64,000 nucleotides of DNA from contig JAKCPI010022056.1 in assembly GCA_023213315.1 (NCBI GenBank), forward strand, positions 57,075 through 121,074. Direction: 5' to 3'. Source of the stretch: Euborellia annulipes. Its lineage: Eukaryota; Arthropoda; Insecta; Dermaptera; Anisolabididae. This document shows positions 10,205-20,555 of this stretch, piece by piece. The first letter of the stretch is position 1; every line of letters starts with the position of its first letter. The notes below the pieces were generated by a model. It was not told the origin of the DNA. It did no database searches and saw only the letters and a program-made list of their open reading frames with translations. Made by a program: the position numbers and the translations under genes.

Positions 10205-11450
10205 GATTCTTTTCTTTTTTTTTTTTGACGTGACAACGTCTTACAAATCATGTTAGAGGGGCATGCACGAAAAAGTTTATTGGCTTGAATAACTCCTCTG
10301 GCTTAAGAGGTATAATTATGGGGAATATACGGTTAGAAAGAATGAGTTTTCAGCTAAAGATTTCACCATTTATTTTTTTCCTATCATTTTATTTTACCGC
10401 GCTGCGGTAAATTCTAATTTGAAATTTTAAACCCCTGTAGATTCCGAACGACTAATCATATCAGACTAAATGAGATGTCATTTGGTGCAGAAAGATAACC
10501 TCTAATAGAATAAATAAAAAAATTCCGAGTAATTAATTCTAAAATTAGTTTTTTCTCGAAAAACCTCATTTTTTAGGCAAAAAAATATCGAAAAATAGCC
10601 CTAGTTGTGCAACGCATAGCGACTTGACTATAAAAGCTACATTAAATCTAAATATAGTTTTAGAAAGAGTGGTTCAATACCCCCGGGTGTTTTTTTCTTT
10701 TTTTGAAATGACTTCATTTTACGGCATGAGACCACTCGGCGGGATTTCGTTTTTCGAAATTTTAAACCCCTGTAGATTCCGAACGACTATTCAGATCAGA
10801 CTAAATGAGATGTCATTTGGTGCAGAAAGAAAACCTCTAATAGAATAAATAAAAAAATCCCGAGTAATTAACTCAAAAATTACTTTTTTCTGGAAAAACC
10901 TCATTTTTTAGGCAAAAAAATATCGAAAAATAGCCTTACTTGTGCAACGCATAGCGACTTGACCATAAAAGCTACATTAAATCTAAATATAGTTTTAGAA
11001 AGAGTGGTTCAATACCCCGGGGTGTTTTTTTCTTTTTTTATATGACTTCATTTTACCGCATGAGAACACTCGGCGGGATTTCGTTTTTCGAAATTTTAAA
11101 CCCCTGTAGATTCCGAACGACTATTCAGATCAGACTAAATGAGATATCATTTGGTGCAGAAAAAATCCTCTAGTAGAATAAATAAAAAATCCAGAGTAAT
11201 TAACGCTAAAATTAGTTTTTTTCTCGAAAAACCTCATTTTTTAAGCATAAGTCGCCCTTAATGGATAAAAAAAGCCACACCTGTCATATATTGTTTCAAT
11301 GAAAATGTTTGAACATGTTTATTTATGAAAACAAACTACTAGTAAAAAAAAAAAACAATACTTTCTCTTTTTATATTTCAATATAGGTAAGAGAAAAAAA
11401 TTTTTTTGAAGTCAAGCAAAAGACGTTGTCACGTTAAAAAGCCACCGGCT
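10205..11450. mobile_element. TIR element carrying three 335-bp tandem units
   Basis: The ends carry inverted copies of ACGTGACAACGTCTT (left near 10229, right near 11422-11436). Inside are three tandem units starting GAAATTTTAAACCCCTGTAG at 10421, 10756 and 11090, so the period is 334-335 bp. The units contain no convincing frame. The superfamily is not recognised and no target duplication could be read because the left flank is poly-T. Confidence 0.65.
11357..11397 (+). repeat. Solo family A right hairpin
   Basis: CAATACTTTCTCTTTTTATA..ATATAGGTAAGAGAAAA is the right-end hairpin of family A without the rest. It lies inside the TIR element of 10205-11450. Confidence 0.55.
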
Positions 11451-12115
11451 GTGTAGAAGACACAGCCAACACCTAATTTTTAAGAGAAAAGATTTATCTA
11501 AGCTAATAAGATCTAAAAATATAAAACAAACACATATTTTCAATTGTAATAATTAATAAAAAAAATATTGTTTCAATTAGTATTTTGCATTTCGAAATAT
11601 CAAATACTAAATCCATTATTCATAAATGAAATGAGAGTAAATAATAGTAATTTAGAAATCAAACAAGTTTTATTTGTACTTTTAATTGGATTTGGAGAGC
11701 AGCAAAAAATTAATTTAGAATCTTTAATTAATCACGATTAGAATTTATAAATAAATTGATTGTTAAATAATAATACTACAAATTAAATTTAATATAAATG
11801 TTAACAAACTTTTTGATCAATTCAATCTAATTTAACTGTAATTTATTATAGGCTCTGTATTGCATTTTGTTTGACTAGGTTAAACATAAGTCTTTATTTA
11901 GAAAGTTATTGGATCAAGTTGAAATTGTAATTAAAATTAATTTAGAAACAGTAAGGAAAGTTCCTTAAGATATTCTCTCCTTTGAGAAGAATAGGGATGG
12001 AAATATTGTTACTAAATAAGAGAATGAATTCTCTTTATATGCATATTAAATTAATATTATCAAAGGCACTGTAAACTGTAGTTCTTAGCCTTTAATTAAA
12101 AATAAACAAAATAAG
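11451..12115. other. AT-rich unique intron sequence
   Basis: No gene or repeat is recognised. The sequence is A/T-dominated with many stops in all frames. Confidence 0.5.
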
Positions 12116-12118
12116 TTT

Positions 12119-12178
12119 TTTTTTTTTTTAAAAAAGGGGGGGGGGGGGGGGGGGAAGAAAAAAAAAAAAAAAAAAAAA
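12119..12178 (+). repeat. Homopolymer cluster (T)n(A)n(G)n(A)n
   Basis: Runs of T, A, about 20 G and then about 20 A follow each other without interruption. It is likely to be unstable in replication and assembly. Confidence 0.9.
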
Positions 12179-12389
12179 CGCACTAATCATTAGAATGACC
12201 TAAACAAGGGCTTCCCGAATTTTTTTTTTGATCATGGCGGCTTTAAAAACCTAGAATTTTTTTAACGCTAACTTCAGTGGAATTAAAAATTACTATTAAT
12301 TCTTTAAGGTTTTTTTTTTTTTGGATCTGAATCTATTTTAGACCTCGCCCCTATTTATAATAAATTATTGTTTGAATGTGGATCAGAGA

Positions 12390-12550
12390 GAAGACATTTA
12401 GCTTCTCGAACCTGTGGTCCCGGGTTCACTTCTCGCTTCAAGTGAGGAAAAGTTATTTCAATTAATTTGGCTACCAAACATTTGAAATAAATAGGGATGA
12501 GGGTCCAAATGGCCGTAGATGCCGAAAAAACCTTAAAACAAATAAATTCT
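12390..12550 (+). mobile_element. tRNA-derived SINE, S1-like
   Basis: A tRNA-like head has the box-B-like GGGTTCACTTCTC. Then come AGTTATTTCAATTAATTTGG, the AAATAAATAGGGATGAGG block and GATGCCGAAAAAACCTTAAA, as in the other S1 copies. Confidence 0.6.
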
Positions 12551-12658
12551 TAAAGGATGTAGAAGTTATGAGTTTATTTTGCCATCTTCAGTTATTGGAA
12601 ATTAAAACTTCAAAACATTTTTTGGCGAAAATAATTATTAATAAATTTAAAAAAAAAA

Positions 12659-12825
12659 GATAAATCCTCATTTAATTTGGCACTTTTTATTTCTAAATAT
12701 ACAAAATTTCTTTGGGATATTTCGGCAGCATGAGGATGGCTGTGTGATGCGGCCGAAATATCCCAAAGAAATTTTGTATATTTGGAAATAAAAAGGGCGA
12801 AATAAAATGAGGATTTATCTTTTAT
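12659..12825. repeat. 160-bp palindrome with hammerhead-like core
   Basis: Arms GATAAATCCTCATTTAATTT / AAATGAGGATTTATC and ATACAAAATTTCTTTGGGAT are mirrored almost perfectly. The centre (12729-12759) reads ATGAGGATGGCTGTG..GGCCGAAAT, the CUGANGA, stem II, GAAA layout with the first two bases changed. Confidence 0.65.
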
Positions 12826-12939
12826 TTTAAATTTATAAATAGTTATTGGAAATTATTATACATATATTGTAAAGCGCATTTATAATTGAATTGAATGAAT
12901 TTACAAACCAATGTATATGCTATATTACTTGACCAACTC

Positions 12940-13022
12940 TGAGCAAAATATACACCGATTAATGGACTGAAGATGGTACAAAAAAGAGCCGAAACGTTTC
13001 CAGCTGGTTGGTCAAAGAATTC
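12940..13022 (+). ncRNA. Hammerhead-ribozyme-like motif
   Basis: CTGAAGA (12967-12973) fits the CUGANGA core. A short stem II (GGT/GCC) follows, then GAAAC (12991-12995). Flanking TTGACCAAC and GTTGGTCAA are complementary and could close the outer stem I. This is an inferred motif; the stem III/cleavage region is not convincing by eye. Confidence 0.4.
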
Positions 13023-13436
13023 AGAGAATTTTTTTCTTGACTGCCTCTGCCTTCATACATCCTTTATTAATTATCTACAGCCACAACTTCCACTTAAAAT
13101 AAATTCTTGTCACTGGGAACGGAAAGCAAACCCTTGACTCCTGAGTACAAGAGGTAGACTTTCACGTTACGCTGCATTATTAAGCTCAAAGGGAGTGTCT
13201 ATTTGCAAATATGTCATATCTACAACAGATCTGTTGTAAACTATAGTTTAGTGATTGTCAAATTACAACCAAATTCTTAGGAAAACGCCTTCCGTAGATG
13301 CGTCAAACAAACGAAAAATATTTACCTTGCTATTATATAAGGTGAATTAACTAATATATGCAAAAATAGAAGATAGCTCCGTAGTTAGTAGGCCAGCTAT
13401 TCTTTTGATTTCTTTAAATTTAAAGAAGAGAGGAGG

Positions 13437-13520
13437 CGATTAGCCGAGAGGATAAAGCAGTTAAGTTTAATAATCATGGGATGAAGACAGACAACTCTAG
13501 TTCAATCCACCTCATGGAAA
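13437..13520 (+). mobile_element. tRNA-like SINE head
   Basis: GATTAGCCGAGAGGATAAAG resembles box A of a class II tRNA, and CTAGTTCAATCCACC resembles box B, 60 bp on. A tail of TCTCCTCCTCAGGAGGGAAAC and further unique text follows. A complete tRNA cloverleaf is not evident. Confidence 0.45.
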
Positions 13521-13683
13521 AAAATTATCCAAATCTATTTGAGATGTCTCCTCCTCAGGAGGGAAACTGACAAAACACCTCAGTATTATTCCCATGAAAG
13601 TTACCCTTCAGAGTAACCAACACGTTTCATGTCTGACAGTAATGACTGAAGAAGAATAAATTTAAAGAAATATATTCAGATAA

Positions 13684-13952
13684 CAAGGGCGGATACAAGG
13701 GGGGGGGGTAAAGGGGGTAATTACCTCCCCTGAGATTTGAAAAAATACTTTTTTCGAAAAAAAAAAATGTATTTTGAATGTAAAATTTTAAAAATTCATA
13801 CTTAAAAATTTGATTTGTATTTATATTCTGGCAAACAAGTACAGAGTGAGCCTTTAAATTACCGAAATTAAGAAAAAAATGTGTGCTGTGCGACCAGTCA
13901 CTCCAGATTATCCCCCCCCCCCCCCCGAGAAACACCTCTGGATCCGCCACTG
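13684..13952. mobile_element. hAT MITE family C, target duplication TCAGATAA
   Basis: The ends CAAGGGCGGATACAAGGG and CTCTGGATCCGCCACTG are flanked by a perfect 8-bp duplication TCAGATAA (13676-13683, 13953-13960). The interior has TTTTAAAAATTCATACTTAA, the intact version of the TA site used by the Tc1 element at 58213. Confidence 0.9.
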
Positions 13953-14054
13953 TCAGATAAACATATTCTTTACACTTTCTCGGCTCTATATAATAAATTT
14001 TTGGATTTTTCATTTTCGAACTTGGTCAATTATTGGTAAAATATGATATTGCAC

Positions 14055-14285
14055 GGGGCGGGGTAGAGGTTAGGTGAACCTCATATACCAAACGTCGGGG
14101 TTCGGACCCCAGGCAGTCCGATGATTTTATTTAAGCCATCTGGTACCGGCCTAATATAATAATTCATAAATAACGGTTATCGCAAATGTCTTATATGGCC
14201 TGAGCTGCCGAAAAGACAGTGTGAAGTGTGTGGAGTGTGAGTGTGAATGAGAAAAAGTGTGAAGTAAAAAAAAAAAAAAAAAAAT
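14055..14285 (+). mobile_element. tRNA-derived SINE, family S2
   Basis: The head GGGGTTCGGACCCCAGGCAG (box-B-like) is followed by TCCGATGATTTTATTTAAGC, a CTTATATGGCCTGAGCTGCC block and a TGTGAGTGTGAATGAGAAAA tail running into poly-A. The same modules recur at 33372-33560, 37165-37810 and 49562-49725. Confidence 0.7.
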
Positions 14286-14403
14286 ATGATATTGCTTTTG
14301 GTTCATTAAAAGTATAAATATACAATTTTGTAGAGCTACTTTATAACTTTTTCAAAACTCAGACAAGAATATTTAAATTTTATAATAAAAAAAAAAAAAT
14401 TAC

Positions 14404-14629
14404 CTTGAGGCCGGGAACGTGAACAGGGTCTCCATATTGGTCGTTGGTGCCCACGGTGATATGAGCTGGCCATCCGCATCGAAGATCCTCCCCTCCACGG
14501 CAAGATACATGACACTTAGCGGGTTCAACACGAGATTCCGGTTGTAACCAACGAGCCAGGCGACCACCGCTTGTACCGGTTGTGCAATTCACCAAATCTT
14601 TTAAAAATTGGCGTTCGTTTGAGTGACAG
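14404..14629 (-). CDS. MYCBP2/highwire orthologue, exon with the start of the filamin-type repeat
   Basis: This 226-bp exon lies between the acceptor TTTCATTTCAG and the donor AAG|GTAA. It begins with one base completing a codon, then CHSNERQFLKDLVNC, TSGGRLARWLQPESRVEPAK, and RCGWPAHITVGTNDQYGDPV through HVPGLK. The text is close to the recalled PAM/Highwire/RPM-1 segment (CHS.ERHFLKDFVNG.PGTSGGRLARWLQPES, RCGWP..VT..TKDQYGD.VHVP). RCGWP to HVP marks the filamin/Ig-like repeat in the middle of these roughly 4000-residue RING E3 ligases. The 3' junction is phase 0 and joins the exon at 737-937. Human numbering and the exact orthologue were not checked. Confidence 0.88.
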
Positions 14630-15700
14630 CTGAAATGAAAACATAATTAATTAATATTAAAGCAAATTCGATTGATCAAAATTCAGAGCGGAGTAAGTGA
14701 GAAATCAAGTATAAGGACGCACAAAAAGACAAAATTTAATTTAATTTAATACCAAATGAAATAAATAAATTTTTCTGGACCACCACATATGTATATCGTA
14801 TATTTAAATAATGAAAATAGTAAAAAAAAAAAAAAATTTTGTTTAATTGTAAAATAAGGAAATAGGCTATAAACGTAGCAAAGTTATAGCCGGATCTCCA
14901 CAGTTCTATATTTTTATGTCTCGGTGAATTAACATTCCACTGAACCATCAAAATTTATTTAAGAAAAAAACTTCTGCGTCGATTTTTCATCACTATAATG
15001 CCTGAAAATCCGATCCCTTAATAAAATAAACTTGTATTAACAATATATGTGGGAATGTGGATGTTTTTTTCTCATCTGATTGCTCTAAAAAAATCTGCTT
15101 TCCTTGAGGAAAAAAATACTTTTATTTAAAGCGAAGGAAGGGAGAAGACTATACTACTGTAGTTAAAAGTTATATTCTATAGTTATTAATTAGATTATAT
15201 TTTATAGATAAATAGATAAATAAATAAATAGATAAATATTGATCTAAACATTTCCTATGGGAGAAATCGTAACTTTAAATTAAAAGTTATAGGAATTCCG
15301 GGATGAAAATAATTTTCCTGTAATCCCGAGAAGGTCCTCTTTATGCATATAAATTTCAAAATTCCAACGGGAAGTTGCCTAAATAGAGAGTGACAGACAG
15401 ACGGACATTAACGAATATAATATAGAATAGAATAGAATATAAATTAGAGAGGCTCAAGAGCCACACAATTTGTATAAAAGATCCCCTCCCACGTGGCTGG
15501 CGGGCCGCGGGTTGCCGACTTCTGAGCTAGGGGGTTGAAATTTTATATTTAATTTAGGCACCCCTTGAGGCATAAAAATAAGCTTTTGAACAAAATCAGC
15601 CAAAAAGTACTAGTACTTTAGATCTACTGTTTTGTATCCTAGTTTTAAAGACTATAAGAACATGAAAGTTTATACAATTGATGGAATGTTGCTGTGAGAT
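14630..15700. other. Non-coding flank upstream of the MYCBP2 exon
   Basis: AT-rich and probably intronic. It holds a short GATA/AAAT microsatellite (15208-15236), a fragment with AATTCCAACGGGAAGTTGCC also seen near 4945, and a family A internal fragment (15525-15625: GGGGTTGAAATTTTATATTT..AAAGTACTAGTAC). No earlier MYCBP2 exon is recognised. Confidence 0.5.
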
Positions 15701-15715
15701 GTCAATTAGTGTGAT

Positions 15716-15825
15716 GTGGAGGACAGCAGCCAGATAGGTAGCCTCTATTTAATAAAACAGACTCCAAGGTTAAAAGAAGTCTGTTTTATTAAATAGAGGC
15801 TACCTATCTGGCTGCTGTCCTCCAC
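15716..15825. repeat. Perfect hairpin, 47-bp arms and 16-bp loop
   Basis: Arm 15716-15762 (GTGGAGGACAGCAGCCAGAT through AAAACAGAC) is exactly complementary to 15779-15825. The 16-bp spacer is TCCAAGGTTAAAAGAA. It matches no other repeat noted in the window. Confidence 0.9.
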
Positions 15826-15839
15826 ACTAAATGAAAGTT

Positions 15840-17095
15840 TATTTTAAATATGTTCTAATATATATGGGCCTATGTATTTCTTTTTTTTAATTTTTTTTAT
15901 ATTATGAGATGAACAAAAGAGGAAATCTGTTAGTGAAATAATCTCAGTTTAAATTAAAGTGATGCATCCGTTTTTTTTTAATATGACAAAAAAATATTAA
16001 TAAGACCGTTAAACATTCTAAGCTTTTTCAAAGCATTTAGGATTACGTTTGTTGTTGGAAATTAACTTGTCGAGAGAAACAAAAATAATTTAAAAGGGCT
16101 TTATTTAAAAAAGAAATTATTATTTTATTGTTAAAAAAAAACTTAACTGTAATATTTCGGATGGATGGAGCCGCCTTGAATTTTAACATCACATGACTTA
16201 ATGGTTAATTAGATATCATGTAACCAAAATAGTCAGAGTAAAGCGACGTTATTATAATAAATGTAGTCTGCAAATCGAATAGGTCAATACTTATATTTTA
16301 TTAAATTTGGAACATTTTGATAAAGTAGAGATGAAGGTCGAGAGTCGAGATTTATGTTAGCTTCATTTAACTCTTCTTAATTAAGTAATGCGTTTTCCAT
16401 TATTCTTTTTAAATGAAATTTTATTGATTTTGTATGTAAGTCTAGGAACAGAGATTGAGTCGGTTCAATTTAATAAAGATATTTAAAAAAAATATTTTAA
16501 ATATTTTTGCTTTGTTTGATGCTTGCGATTCTTTTTTTTTTATTGTTAATGGGACTTTTAACTGTATTTTATAAAAATTCAATTCAAGGTTTTGTATCAA
16601 AAAAGAGATTTTTTTGTGGAAAAAGCATTTCTGAATCTGGTTGGTTATTTTTTTTTCCATTCGAATGTCCATTTGTTCACCAATGAACGTGAACAAAGTA
16701 TCTCTATAATATTATGCTCCCCCCCCCCTCTCTTACACTTTACATCTATTTATCTAAGTTGTAAAGGTCTTGTCATGTTTTCCTATACAATGTTATTGTT
16801 TTGCATTAACATAGACGATGACTAACTTGTTCTTACTGCAATCGACAAGTACAAAAGATCGAATCTCCCAAGACAAAAAGCATTCTGATACAAAAGGGTA
16901 ATAAAATTAGAGAGCACAAACAAAATAAATTTTCCTGAGGTGAAAATGTTTAAAAAATTGAGGATCTTGTCTTACTTTTCCTATCTCTATTCGCTATTGA
17001 TTTATAGTGTCCAGAAATGGTGGGCCCCACTTCGAAACTTTGTAGGCATTGGTTCAATCAGTAATGAATGTAATGGAAATTGACCAGATATACAA
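15840..17095. other. AT-rich unique sequence
   Basis: No gene is recognised. It contains T-rich runs and a poly-C tract near 16721. The longest open stretches are lysine/phenylalanine-rich and look random. Confidence 0.5.
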
Positions 17096-17100
17096 GTCTA

Positions 17101-17690
17101 TTCTCTAAAAACAGACGTTAAAATTTAAAATAAATAAATGGAAGTTAAAAAGTAATGTAAAAACAATCAACGTTAAAAAACTGCTATTCTCTAAACAAAG
17201 TTTTAACAGCGATGCAGGAGTGGATACAAGGGGGTAATTACCCCCTTGATTTGTATTTATATTCTGGCAAACAAGTACAGAATGCGCCTTTAAATTACCG
17301 AAATTAAGAAAAAATAGTGTGCTGTGCGACGGTTCACACCAGATTACCCCCCCCCCCCCCGAGAAACACCTCTGGATCCGCCCTTGCAGCGACGTTAACA
17401 TGTTGCTTTTATTTCAAAGCTATCAAATTTATACCCTTACTTTTTAGGTTAAGGACGCCATTTTTATTTTAAACATGACGTTAAAATATTAAAGGTACCC
17501 CTAGACATGACATTAATTTTTAACACTATTTACTAATTGTTAATGTTTTGGCTTTAAAGTTTTTATTTACAGAATAGCTATTTGAGGCAAGTAAGTGATT
17601 TTGAATAGCATTTTTTAATGCTGATTGTTTTTACGTTATTTTTTAGCACCTATTTGTTTATTTTAAATTTTAACGTCTGTTTTTAGAGAA
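17101..17690. mobile_element. MITE with TA target duplication
   Basis: Inverted ends TTCTCTAAAAACAGACGTTA and TAACGTCTGTTTTTAGAGAA extend imperfectly for about 80 bp and are flanked by TA on both sides. Removing the nested hAT MITE (17215-17386) leaves about 410 bp. A Tc1/mariner-type relation is inferred from the TA only. Confidence 0.7.
17215..17386. mobile_element. hAT MITE family C, short, target duplication CAGCGAYG
   Basis: The end GGATCCGCCCTTG and a diverged left end CAGGAGTGGATACAAG are flanked by CAGCGATG and CAGCGACG (7 of 8). It is internally deleted relative to 13684-13952 and nested in the TA-flanked MITE. Confidence 0.8.
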
Positions 17691-17764
17691 TAGACCTGAT
17701 AGGGCTTGTGAACATGTTAAAAACTATAAAATTTTTCTTTTTTTGCAAAAGTACACAATTATCA

Positions 17765-18043
17765 CGAATGTGTTTATTAAAGCTTTTGTGGTTTGAAATA
17801 TTATTATTAGGAGAATTTTTAATTAGAGACCACATTTTTGTATTAAATATTTATTCAAAATATATAAATACTGTACAAAGTTTCAACTGCTTATTCTGCA
17901 GTTAGTTCACTTGAGTCGGAGCAAGTGCACAGTACTTGATAACGACTGCAGAATAAGCAGTTGAAACGTTGTACAGTATTTATATATTTTGAATAAATAT
18001 ATAATACAAAAATGTGGTCTATAATAAAAAATTATACTAATAA
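17765..18043. mobile_element. Fold-back element with 13-bp target duplication
   Basis: Long arms, with TTGTATTAAATATTTATTCA / TGAATAAATATATAATACAA and AAATACTGTACAAAGTTTCA mirrored, surround a GAGTCGGAGCAAGTGCACAG centre. The flanks carry a perfect direct repeat TACACAATTATCA (17752-17764, 18044-18056). A 13-bp duplication is too long for the DNA transposons here and fits a retroelement. A half copy lies at 39660-39782. Confidence 0.7.
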
Positions 18044-18575
18044 TACACAATTATCATTAAAAAAAACTCGTTGGCCGAAAAAATCAAATTCGATTTCTGA
18101 CTTGAATGTGCTACATGAGATGTAATCAGGTAGCCCCAGCGTTTTGTCTCTTATAAAACCCCTGTAACAAGTTCTAGGGAACTCTTGGATCCAGGTAACA
18201 ATATATTTTTTTAATGAACATTAAGTTACCAAATAATTTAGGAGAATGGAGACGGCATTTAAATGGTCTAAAATTCAAAAAAAAGGTTTAGTAAAATCCA
18301 AAAATTAATAAAGAATTTTTCAATCTTTTATAACAATAACAACAAATCAACTAAAGTGTAAACTAGTCGACCGAAGATGAGAGGAACAGTTACCAAGATG
18401 TTTGTTAACAAGCAATACAATGCAGCGTTGGACATTAAATACTGTAGATAGATAGCCTACGAGAGAAAAAGACGTTGAACGCCCGGCGCGAATAATGATT
18501 TCTCTATTAACAATAATGTGTTTCCAAAGTCAGCGCGCGGCAGTCGAAATGGCAATGAATTAAAAAAAAAATAAA

Positions 18576-19268
18576 AATCTGGTGTGACTGGTCGCATAAC
18601 CCCCCCCAAGAAAGCACACAACTTTCTCTTACGCTTCGACAAGTGCTTTTCACATGAGATTTTGTTGTATCGCCATTCACCTAAGTTCCAAACTTGACCA
18701 CGCGATTCATAAATGACGGCTGAGCTACGAATGCTTCCAAATCAATAAAGTGTACTTTAAACAAATTTCACGAAAAGTTTCACTGATATACTTTTTAAAG
18801 AGCATCAAAAAAATAGTTGATTTAGGAATTTTAATAAAAATCGTTGGAGCTTATTTTGTGAAAATCGAAAAAAACGGATAAAGTACATTAGTAAAGTACT
18901 AGTACTTTTTGGCCGATTTTGTTGAAAAGCTTATTTTTACCCCTTGGGGAGGGGGGTGCCAAACACAAATATAAAATTTCAACCTAGCTCTTTTCGTTTC
19001 TGAAATATTTTGTACACAGGCAGACACAAAGACAGACCAATTTATGGGACCCACTTTTTTGGACTCAGGGGACCTTTAAATATAAAAAATATTCATCAAA
19101 AAGAATTTTTGACATGAATCCAATACTTTCTCTCTATCAGTGGCGTCATTTCAAATTTTTCTTGAGGGGGGAGGGGCAAACATTTTTTTTCTTCAAATGC
19201 CCCCCCCCCCACCCCAAATGACTCCACTGCTTTCTATATATTTCATATATAGGGTAAGAGAAAGTAAA
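18576..19268 (+). mobile_element. Family A element, damaged copy
   Basis: The left hairpin has a poly-C insertion near 18600. The body includes AAAGTACTAGTACTTTTTGG and the ACAGACAC run. The right hairpin is split by a 92-bp hAT MITE (19138-19229). Confidence 0.75.
19138..19229. mobile_element. 92-bp hAT MITE inside a family A hairpin
   Basis: Ends CAGTGGCGTCATTTCAAA and CCAAATGACTCCACTG are flanked by CTCTCTAT and CTTTCTAT (7 of 8). It sits in the loop side of the family A right hairpin. Confidence 0.75.
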
Positions 19269-19930
19269 AAATCTGGTGTGACGGCACAGCACAAAACTTT
19301 CTCTTACCTTCGGTAATCGAAAGTTGTGTTCTGTGCTTGTCACACCAGATTTTTTGTGTCGACATGTATTTAGTTCCCGACAGTAGGGTACAATTGAATT
19401 CAAGATGTAAAATTTATAAGTATGGCAAAATATTTATATTTTGATACCATGGCAACCATTTCTCCTATCTTTTCTATGGAGTACAAGAGTAAAGTGGTCT
19501 TCAGAAGATTTCAATCACAAAATGAGAATATACATTTTATTGAAGATCTAAAAAATAATTGATTTTTGAATTTAAAAAAAATCGTTGGAGCAAATTTAGA
19601 GAAAATCGAAAAAAACTGAAAAAGTGCATCAGTAAAGTACTAGTACTTTTTGGCCGATTTTGTTCAAAAGCTTCGTGTCACGTCTCAGGGGGGTGCCTAA
19701 CTTAAATATAAAATTTCAACCTCCTAGCTCTTTTCGTTCTTGAGATATTTTGTTCACAGACAGACAGACACACAGACGAAGACAGACCATGTCGCGAAAA
19801 CCACTTTTTTGGATTCAGGGGACCTCAAAACGTGAAGATCCATCAAAATCTCGACATCGAATTTTTGACATGAATCCAATACTTTCTCTCTATATATATA
19901 TTACATATATACATAGGTAAGAGAAAGTAA
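19269..19930 (+). mobile_element. Family A element, near full length
   Basis: It starts immediately after the previous copy with AATCTGGTGTGACGGCACAG and ends with the TATATACATAGGTAAGAGAAAGT hairpin. It forms a head-to-tail pair with 18576-19268. Confidence 0.85.
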
Positions 19931-20159
19931 AAACTTTATAATATTATTAATTTAATTTTTTACTTAAATTTGTTTAATAATTTAATTTTATATTTATTTT
20001 CTTCATTTAAAAGTCAAGAAAAATGACAGACACACCGTTTATATAGACATGATAACTAATCATGCATATATTAAGGGGTAATTACTATAAGGAGACTGCA
20101 AGCAAGATAAGCTTAAATAACTTTCATTAACCAATTACAATTCTTACATAGTTTTATAT

Positions 20160-20555
20160 TTAAAGAGGTCTGATTGAGGAAGATGATCAGAGCAAGGAAG
20201 TGGAGGCTGCCGTCTGTTTTAATGAATGACTCATGGCAAAATGAGCTGTAAATTTGGTTGCCGGACTTGCAGGCGACTTGTGATTCTCTCAGCTGACAGA
20301 AGAGGGAGACAGGCAGCTACACGTCTAGATGTGCATCCGTTCTCTTGTAGAGACCAGCAGCATAGTGAGAGGCAAGACTCAGTCAGTCAGCAACCGCCGA
20401 ACGAACAAAACGCCCGCGTGCTAAAGTCAGTCAGTGTCATAAACAAGTGTCATCTGTTGTTTATTTATAAACATGCCCTAAAGGGCAGAGTGAGTGTGAG
20501 TGTATATGTGAGTGAAAGTGCCATGTATGCCAAGTGGGAGGCTGCGGCGTGAGTG
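20160..20555 (+). promoter_or_regulatory. Putative promoter and 5' UTR of the LRR gene
   Basis: This block is clearly less AT-rich than its surroundings and free of the window's repeats. It holds TGACTCA (20228), GAGA-type text and repeated CAGTCAGT near 20375-20440, which contains the arthropod-style initiator TCAGT. A 9-codon upstream frame (ATG at 20523, TGA at 20550) lies in the main frame and stops 3 bases before the main ATG, so the coding sequence cannot extend upstream. The transcription start is not fixed. Confidence 0.5.

Larger units (their letters stand above)
938..14403 (-). other. 13.5-kb phase-0 intron of the MYCBP2/highwire gene
   Basis: The intron runs from the donor at 14403 (AAG|GTAA on the minus strand) to the acceptor TTGCAG at 938. 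Joining the flanking exons restores HVPGLK|VVVRAEPL, which fits the recalled family pattern HVPNMK|VEVKAVPV. It is filled with family A elements, hAT elements, SINEs, a 335-bp tandem repeat and palindromes, listed separately. Confidence 0.8.
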
